Assembly: GCA_041918255.1 (NCBI GenBank)
Contig: JAYRWD010000029.1
Span: 1-13,453, forward strand
Length of the DNA stretch: 13,453 nucleotides
Direction: 5' to 3'
From: JAYRWD01 sp041918255
Lineage (GTDB): Bacteria > Patescibacteriota > Dojkabacteria > B142 > WJKM01
The translations under genes and the position numbers were made by a program. Below are positions 6,157 to 10,474 of the stretch, in pieces. Position 1 is the first letter of the stretch. Each line of letters opens with the position of its first letter. The notes under the pieces are model-generated. The model did no database searches, was not told where the DNA came from, and saw nothing but the letters and a program-made list of their open reading frames with translations.

Positions 6157-7017
6157 CTAAACAATGGTTTTATATGATACAACATTTGGTCGTGTTTTCG
6201 ATGTTTTACGTTTCATAATATACTTGTTGGTTCTTTTTTGTTTCCTAGTCTTAAGTCCTTGCCTCTTTCCCCATGGAGTTTTTGGAGGACCGCCAGTACC
6301 TACTCTACCGCTTTTACCTTGACCCCCCGCATGAGGATGCTTCCAAGACATCACTACACCTCTTACTGTCGGTCTAATACCCATTTTTCTTTTGGTTCCT
6401 GCCTTACCAATTTGTCTATTATTATGCTGCTCATTTCCAATCTCTCCGATGGTACAAAAATTATTCCCATCTAATAAGCGGATTTCTCCGCTAGGCATTT
6501 TTATTTGAACAAATCCTTTTACATCACCCTGCTTTTGAAGTGCCACACCAGCTGAACGACCAAGTACTCCGCCCCTTCCTTTCACCACCTCAACATTATG
6601 AATAAATGTCCCCGAAGGAACTTTTGAGAGAACAGTCGCATTCCCCTCCTTAATCGGAACTTCTAATCCTGAAACAACTTTTTGCCCTATTACCATATTC
6701 TTTGTCGCAAGTATTAATCTTCTTTCCCCATCGCTGTATTGTACAAGAGCGATATTAGCACTTCGATTTGGATCATAATTGATTGACACTACTTCAGCTT
6801 CAATTCCAAATTTATCACGCTTAAAATCAATCATCCGGTAATATCTTTTTACCCTTCCACCTTTGTGGCGCATACTAATCGTCCCACCACTACGACCCGC
6901 GCTATATTTGAGCATCTTTAAAAGATGCCTAGGCAACTTATCCGTCGAAAGACCTTCAGTCTTAACTATAACTGTATGTCTGCGACTTGGTGTTGTAGGA
7001 TTAAGTTTTTTAATCAT
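6157..7017 (-). CDS. rplB: 50S ribosomal protein L2 with variant catalytic-site loop
   Basis: L2 is essential for subunit joining and sits beside the peptidyl-transferase centre. The 286-residue product (E. coli 273) has the N-terminal LNPTTPSRRHTVI segment, the RNA-binding OB/SH3 core (RMIDFKRDKFGIEAEVVSIN, SANIALVQYSDGERR, GRGGVLGRSAGVALQ) and the C-terminal TPWGKRQGLKTRKQ block. The loop that in most bacteria reads NPVDHPHGGGEG is here SWKHPHAGGQG (about residues 224-234). Both histidines are kept, while the conserved Asp is Lys, the first Gly is Ala and Glu is Gln. ATG start, two bases after rplW, so probably coupled. Confidence 0.97.
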   Translation of the reverse strand: MIKKLNPTTPSRRHTVIVKTEGLSTDKLPRHLLKMLKYSAGRSGGTISMRHKGGRVKRYYRMIDFKRDKFGIEAEVVSINYDPNRSANIALVQYSDGERRLILATKNMVIGQKVVSGLEVPIKEGNATVLSKVPSGTFIHNVEVVKGRGGVLGRSAGVALQKQGDVKGFVQIKMPSGEIRLLDGNNFCTIGEIGNEQHNNRQIGKAGTKRKMGIRPTVRGVVMSWKHPHAGGQGKSGRVGTGGPPKTPWGKRQGLKTRKQKRTNKYIMKRKTSKTRPNVVSYKTIV

Positions 7018-7019
7018 TA

Positions 7020-7307
7020 TTATTTTATTTCAAAACCAGTGATTTTATCCCCTGTCTTTATCGAAACAATAGCTTTTTTGTAATTTTCCTGCCGATTCAC
7101 CTGTCTTGTCTTCATAGAATATTTTGTCTTCCCCAATTGATTTATTATTGTGACACCTAAAACTTTAACTTTAAACTGTTCTCCTACCGCCTTCGAAACC
7201 TCGATCTTGTTCGCGTTTTTTACAACCCAAAATGTATATTTATTTTCTGTTTCGACTAGCTTTAATGCTTTCTCAGTTATCACCGGAGCTTTAATTATTG
7301 TTTTCAT
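7020..7307 (-). CDS. rplW: 50S ribosomal protein L23
   Basis: L23 lies at the tunnel exit and is the main docking site for trigger factor and the signal recognition particle. The 95-residue product is of normal length and contains the family start APVITEKALKLVETENKYTF, the NKIEVSKAVGEQFKVKV helix-strand and VTIINQLGKTK. The extended RNA-binding loop (KYSMKTRQVNRQENYKKAIV) replaces the usual basic hairpin without length change. ATG start, 18 bases after rplD and 2 bases before rplB, in the usual S10-operon order. Confidence 0.96.
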   Translation of the reverse strand: MKTIIKAPVITEKALKLVETENKYTFWVVKNANKIEVSKAVGEQFKVKVLGVTIINQLGKTKYSMKTRQVNRQENYKKAIVSIKTGDKITGFEIK

Positions 7308-7325
7308 ACTCAGAATATCTATTAT

Positions 7326-7973
7326 TTAATTATTCTCGACTGTCTTATTTAGTCTCTGATCGATAATGTCCAATGCCTCTTCCATTATCACTACATGCGA
7401 AGATATCGCGACATCATATGCATTCAGATCTCGAACATCGATCACTTTGACTCCTTTCAAATTATTCATAGTCTTGAGTAATTCAGGCGAATTTTTATGC
7501 ACAAAGGTTATTCCCTTTGTTTTAAAACCTGAATTTTCGATGTAATCAACAGCATCTGAAGTTTTGTTGACATCGGGTTTGACACCAATATACAGTGCCT
7601 TCTTGTCATTCATTAATTTTAAGGCGGATACAAATGCTCGTGTCTTCATTTTTTTCGATAACTTCTTTTTGTAATTCTCAAGTCCAGTAGGTCCAAAAGT
7701 AATACCACCACCCCTCCATATTGGACTTCTATTCGAACCAACTCTTGCTCTTCCAGTACCCTTTTGTTTCCATGGTTTTTTTCCTCCCCCGCTTACCTCT
7801 CCCCTATCTTTTGTCTTCGCGCCGGCTCGACGTTGATTAGATAAATATATATAGATATATTGATCTAGAAGTTCTTTGTTGGGTTCCCTATCGAATAAAA
7901 TAGATTTAATCTCTACTTTATCTTTAGTTAATTTCCCCTGTTTATCTAATTTATTAACTTTCATTAAATCCAC
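7326..7973 (-). CDS. rplD: 50S ribosomal protein L4
   Basis: L4 reaches into the exit-tunnel constriction with L22 and, in E. coli, represses the S10 operon. The 215-residue product contains the conserved tunnel extension KKPWKQKGTGRARVGSNRSP followed by IWRGGGITFGPTG, then KLSKKMKTRAFVSAL and the C-terminal nucleotide-like fold. The arginines and GTGRAR of the loop are intact. The start is uncertain: GTG at 7971-7973 lies three bases after the rplC stop, and an ATG three codons further in (7962-7964) is an equal choice. Neither has a Shine-Dalgarno sequence. Confidence 0.96.
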   Translation of the reverse strand: MDLMKVNKLDKQGKLTKDKVEIKSILFDREPNKELLDQYIYIYLSNQRRAGAKTKDRGEVSGGGKKPWKQKGTGRARVGSNRSPIWRGGGITFGPTGLENYKKKLSKKMKTRAFVSALKLMNDKKALYIGVKPDVNKTSDAVDYIENSGFKTKGITFVHKNSPELLKTMNNLKGVKVIDVRDLNAYDVAISSHVVIMEEALDIIDQRLNKTVENN

Positions 7974-7976
7974 TAA

Positions 7977-8576
7977 TTATTTAGATAAAAAACATACTTC
8001 AACCACGCTTCCACAAGCTCCGGGAACAGCACCTTTTAGAAAAAGCAGCCTATTTTTTGTGTCAACCTTCACAAGTCGAAGATTTTTTACAGTAATTTGT
8101 TCATTTCCCATTCTTCCAGCCATTCTCTTTCCTTTATAAACTCTCCCAGGTGTCGTCCTACCTCCTATCGAACCAGCCGCTCGATTTCGGTCTGACTGAC
8201 CGTGGGTTTTGGGTCCGCCACGGAAACCCCATCTTTTCACAACGCCAGCAAAGCCTTTTCCTTTGGAATGTCCTATTACATTTACTACTCGAACATTGTC
8301 AAGCTTCGACAAATTAACCTTCCCTCCTTGTTCTGTATTTTCAAATAAGCTTGATTCTGTTTCAATTATTTTATTTGGTACGAAATCAAGATTTTTGAAA
8401 CTTGTTTTTTGTGAACTACTTGGATTTCTTTTCTTTCCTATACCGACATAATTTTTATTATTTATAACTCCCGCAAAGTGAGTTTCACTCAAATCAATAA
8501 TAGTCACGGGAATAACTTGTCCTTCTTCATCAAAAATCTGAGACATTAATTTTTTTATTCCTAGTAAACGATACAT
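7977..8576 (-). CDS. rplC: 50S ribosomal protein L3
   Basis: L3 is an early assembly protein whose long loop approaches the peptidyl-transferase centre. The 199-residue product starts MYRLLGIKKLMSQIFDEEGQ, with the family's PVTII just after, and contains GHSKGKGFAGVVKRWGFRGG, a KTHGQSDR segment, RVYKGKRMAGRMGNEQITV and LFLKGAVPGACGS. The loop GSIGGRTTPG (135-144) has no glutamine at the E. coli GQNQTPG positions, so the PrmB methylation target is missing. ATG start. It is the first gene after a 126-base gap holding promoter-like sequences, so it probably heads the long ribosomal-protein transcript. Confidence 0.97.
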   Translation of the reverse strand: MYRLLGIKKLMSQIFDEEGQVIPVTIIDLSETHFAGVINNKNYVGIGKKRNPSSSQKTSFKNLDFVPNKIIETESSLFENTEQGGKVNLSKLDNVRVVNVIGHSKGKGFAGVVKRWGFRGGPKTHGQSDRNRAAGSIGGRTTPGRVYKGKRMAGRMGNEQITVKNLRLVKVDTKNRLLFLKGAVPGACGSVVEVCFLSK

Positions 8577-8607
8577 TTTCCGTAAGGATAATTAACGACA
8601 AAAATAT

Positions 8608-8619
8608 AGACTGAAGTCT
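8608..8619 (-). other. Small palindrome in the rplC leader followed by a U-run
   Basis: In the sense of rplC the leader reads AGACT-TC-AGTCT, then ATA and five Ts, with A residues in front. The stem is only about five pairs with a minimal loop, although flanking A and T runs could lengthen it. It resembles a weak terminator or attenuator about 30 bases upstream of the rplC start. It may equally be a chance palindrome in AT-rich DNA. Confidence 0.3.
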
Positions 8620-8653
8620 TTTTAAATACTACTTAAACCCAAAATCGCGTGAA

Positions 8654-8677
8654 GGTATTATATCAAATCTTAATACC
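8654..8677. repeat. Inverted repeat overlapping the rplC -10 element
   Basis: On the plus strand GGTATTA (8654-8660) and TAATACC (8671-8677) form a perfect 7-base inverted repeat separated by 10 bases. The spacing puts the two half-sites about 1.6 DNA turns apart. One arm contains part of the TATAAT-like box of the candidate rplC promoter. This layout suits a repressor operator. As RNA from an upstream start it could also form a hairpin. Confidence 0.4.
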
Positions 8678-8699
8678 TATAATCTATACTCAAGGTCAA
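8657..8699 (-). promoter_or_regulatory. Candidate promoter(s) for the rplC-rplO operon
   Basis: Reading towards rplC, TGATATAAT gives a perfect TATAAT (8657-8662) with the extended -10 TG one base upstream (8664-8665). It has no convincing -35 at normal spacing, as is typical of extended -10 promoters. Slightly upstream, TTGACC (8694-8699) and TATTAA (8670-8675) are 18 bases apart and may form a second promoter. Both lie in the only long gap (126 bases) between rpsJ and the ribosomal-protein run. The predicted leader is about 70 bases. Confidence 0.5.
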
Positions 8700-8702
8700 T
8701 TT

Positions 8703-9002
8703 CTATTTTATCTCGATCGCTACACCAGCTGGCAGTTGAAGGTGAGTTAGAGCATCAATTGTTTTCTGATTAGGTTCTAAAATATCAATCAAACGCTTAT
8801 GCGTTCTCATCTCAAAATGGTCCTTGGAATTTCCATACTTGAATGGAGATTTTTGAACTGCCCAGACGTTTCGATGTGTTGGCAAAGGTATCGGCCCCGC
8901 AGTTTTGACACCCGTCCTGCGAACAGTATCGACAATCTGCTTTGATACGTTGTCGATAATTTTCGAATCATAAGCCTTTATCTTTATTCGAATCTTCTGC
9001 AT
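8703..9002 (-). CDS. rpsJ: 30S ribosomal protein S10
   Basis: S10 lies in the 30S head with S3 and S14 and, in its free form, is the NusE antitermination partner of NusB. The 99-residue product contains IRIKIKAYDSKIIDNVSKQI, the hallmark GPIPLPTHRNVWAVQKSPF and DHFEMRTHKRLIDILEP. Length is near E. coli (103). ATG start and a UAG stop. It is set apart from its neighbours by a terminator hairpin 27 bases upstream (plus a 67-base gap to tuf) and by the 126-base promoter-bearing gap downstream, so its transcription probably relies on read-through from tuf. Confidence 0.97.
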   Translation of the reverse strand: MQKIRIKIKAYDSKIIDNVSKQIVDTVRRTGVKTAGPIPLPTHRNVWAVQKSPFKYGNSKDHFEMRTHKRLIDILEPNQKTIDALTHLQLPAGVAIEIK

Positions 9003-9028
9003 TTTTATTGATTTAAATTTAAAGAGCG

Positions 9029-9057
9029 AAAGAAAGGCAACTCCTTACGGAGTTGCC
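9029..9057 (-). terminator. Intrinsic terminator after tuf
   Basis: In the tuf sense, GGCAACTCC (9049-9057) and GGAGTTGCC (9036-9044) pair perfectly over nine bases around a GTAA loop, followed by TTTCTTT (9029-9035). The stop codon of tuf lies 12 bases upstream. The stem is far more GC-rich than its surroundings. The interrupted T-run suggests partial termination or attenuation before rpsJ. Confidence 0.85.
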
Positions 9058-9069
9058 AATAAATATTAT

Positions 9070-10245
9070 TTAAGCTGCTATCTTAGTGACTACACCAGCA
9101 CCAACAGTTCTTCCACCTTCGCGAACAGCAAATCTCATTCCTTCTTCAATTGCCACTGGTTTTGTGAGTTCAACAGAAATTTGCGCGTTATCTCCTGGCA
9201 TAACCATTTCAGCACCTTCTTTCAGAGTAACTGTTCCTGTTACGTCAGTTGTTCGAATGTAGAATTGTGGTCTATAGCCGGTCAAAAATGCAGTATGTCG
9301 ACCACCCTCTTCTTTAGTTAATACATAAACTTCAGCTTCAAATTTAGTATGAGGCTTAATGCTTCCTGGAAATGCTAAAACCTGACCACGCTCAATTTCA
9401 TCCCTTTTGATACCGCGAATTAAAAGACCTACATTGTCGCCCGCAAGACCCTGCGTAAGAGTTTTATTAAACATTTCAACACCTGTAATAGTTACCTTCT
9501 TAGTGTTCTCCATCAAACCGATCTGTTCTAATTCTTCTCCAACCTTTACCATACCTCTCTCCACCCTTCCTGTTGCAACAGTTCCACGACCTTCGATTGA
9601 GAAAACGTCTTCCACAGGCATTAGAAATGGCTTATTAACATCTCTCTCGGGTGTTGGGATATCTTTATCAACCGCAGCCATAAGTTTTTTAATAGCTTCA
9701 ACCCCTTCTGCGTCACCGTTTAACCCTTTAAGTCCGCTCCCGCGGATTACAGTGACACCTTTACCGTCAAAACCTTTTGCTGTCAATAATTCACGCACTT
9801 CATCCTCCACAAGATCGATCAAATCAGCGTCCATGCTATCGTCAAAAATATTAATAAATACTACGAAATGTTTTACGCCTACTTGTTTGGCGAGTAATAC
9901 ATGTTCAACAGTTTGAGGCATTGGACCATCGGATGCAGAAACAACAAGAACTGCTCCATCCATTTGCGCCGCGCCAGTAATCATGTTTTTGATATAGTCT
10001 TTATGTCCAGGACAATCGACAATAGCATAATGTCTATTCTCGGTTTCTGCCTCTACATGAGCTGTTGAAATTGTAATGCCTCTTGATTTGGATTCGGGTG
10101 ATTTGTCTAATTTTGAAATCCATTTATCTTTTTCGGCCCCACCGAAAACTGAAAGAACTGCTCGAAGCAAAGTAGTTTTCCCATGATCCACGTGTCCAAG
10201 TGTACCAATATTTACGTGAGCTTTTTGTCGATTAAATTCGGCCAT
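9070..10245 (-). CDS. tuf: Elongation factor Tu with altered guanine-recognition motif
   Basis: EF-Tu brings aminoacyl-tRNA to the ribosomal A site as a GTP complex. The 391-residue product has all three domains. In the G domain, G1 is GHVDHGKT (17-24), G2 is RGITIST (55-61) and G3 is DCPGHKDY (77-84), keeping catalytic His81. The usual DCPGHADY has Ala where Lys82 stands. G4, normally NKCD, reads NIFD (132-135): the Lys that stacks on the guanine is Ile, while Asn and Asp are kept. G5 reads SGL (170-172) instead of SAL. Domains II and III look normal (VEDVFSIEGRGTVATGRVER; RPQFYIRTTDVTGTV). ATG start without a Shine-Dalgarno sequence, after a structured leader with its own promoter. Confidence 0.96.
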   Translation of the reverse strand: MAEFNRQKAHVNIGTLGHVDHGKTTLLRAVLSVFGGAEKDKWISKLDKSPESKSRGITISTAHVEAETENRHYAIVDCPGHKDYIKNMITGAAQMDGAVLVVSASDGPMPQTVEHVLLAKQVGVKHFVVFINIFDDSMDADLIDLVEDEVRELLTAKGFDGKGVTVIRGSGLKGLNGDAEGVEAIKKLMAAVDKDIPTPERDVNKPFLMPVEDVFSIEGRGTVATGRVERGMVKVGEELEQIGLMENTKKVTITGVEMFNKTLTQGLAGDNVGLLIRGIKRDEIERGQVLAFPGSIKPHTKFEAEVYVLTKEEGGRHTAFLTGYRPQFYIRTTDVTGTVTLKEGAEMVMPGDNAQISVELTKPVAIEEGMRFAVREGGRTVGAGVVTKIAA

Positions 10246-10283
10246 GATAAAAGAAGATAAAATTTAATTAATGTAATTATTAT

Positions 10284-10307
10284 TAATAGTATTTTGCAAT
10301 ACCACTA
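10284..10307 (-). other. Hairpin with GCAA tetraloop in the tuf leader
   Basis: In the tuf mRNA sense, UAGUGGUAUU, GCAA and AAUACUAUUA form a continuous 10-pair stem (two G-U pairs) closed by a GCAA loop of the GNRA class. It sits 38 bases before the tuf start. It lacks a U-run, so it is not a terminator. A protein or RNA contact in the leader is possible. Stability is modest because only one pair is G-C. Confidence 0.4.
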
Positions 10308-10316
10308 AGGAAATAG

Positions 10317-10346
10317 ATTATCCTACTTTTTGAGTAGAAAAAACAA
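10317..10346 (-). promoter_or_regulatory. Second, weaker promoter-like pair in the tuf leader with inverted repeat in its spacer
   Basis: TTGTTT (10341-10346) and GATAAT (10317-10322) lie 18 bases apart in the tuf direction. The spacer contains an inverted repeat: CTACT and AGTAG arms at 10323-10327 and 10333-10337 around five bases. The -10 is good (5 of 6) and the -35 is weak (3 of 6). It could be a second start or, in the longer transcript, an RNA hairpin. Confidence 0.3.
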
Positions 10347-10387
10347 GCTTATACTGAAATAAGCCACTGTCTTCAAAAATACTGCAA

Positions 10388-10416
10388 TTTATACCAAAAT
10401 TAAGGTACTTTGGCAA
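10388..10416 (-). promoter_or_regulatory. Sigma-70-type promoter for tuf
   Basis: TTGCCA (10411-10416, 5 of 6 to TTGACA) and TATAAA (10388-10393, 5 of 6 to TATAAT) are separated by exactly 17 bases. TG at one base upstream of the -10 also gives an extended -10 (TGGTATAAA). This is the best promoter in the window. A start near 10381 would give a leader of about 135 bases to the tuf ATG. It allows EF-Tu to be made independently of EF-G. Confidence 0.7.
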
Positions 10417-10474
10417 TAGTACTCCCAATATATATCTAAACGCTTTCGGTCAAGTTTCGTTCGCTTCAAATTAT

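Noticed and set aside
9036..9044. AAGGAG in the tuf terminator as a Shine-Dalgarno site for rpsJ
   Set aside because: It is more than 30 bases from the rpsJ start and is part of the nine-pair terminator stem.
9407..9916. 169-codon plus-strand open frame
   Set aside because: It lies wholly antisense to tuf and is Ser/Thr/Pro-rich in the way expected of a reverse-frame shadow of a conserved gene.
10323..10337. CTACT/AGTAG hairpin as a terminator of fusA
   Set aside because: In the fusA-tuf sense the T-run precedes rather than follows the hairpin. No convincing fusA terminator was found in the 229-base gap.
10440..10474. TTGACC at the end of fusA as a -35 box
   Set aside because: At 16-18 bases spacing it is followed by TATTGG-like sequence, a poor -10. 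The pair at 10388-10416 is far better.
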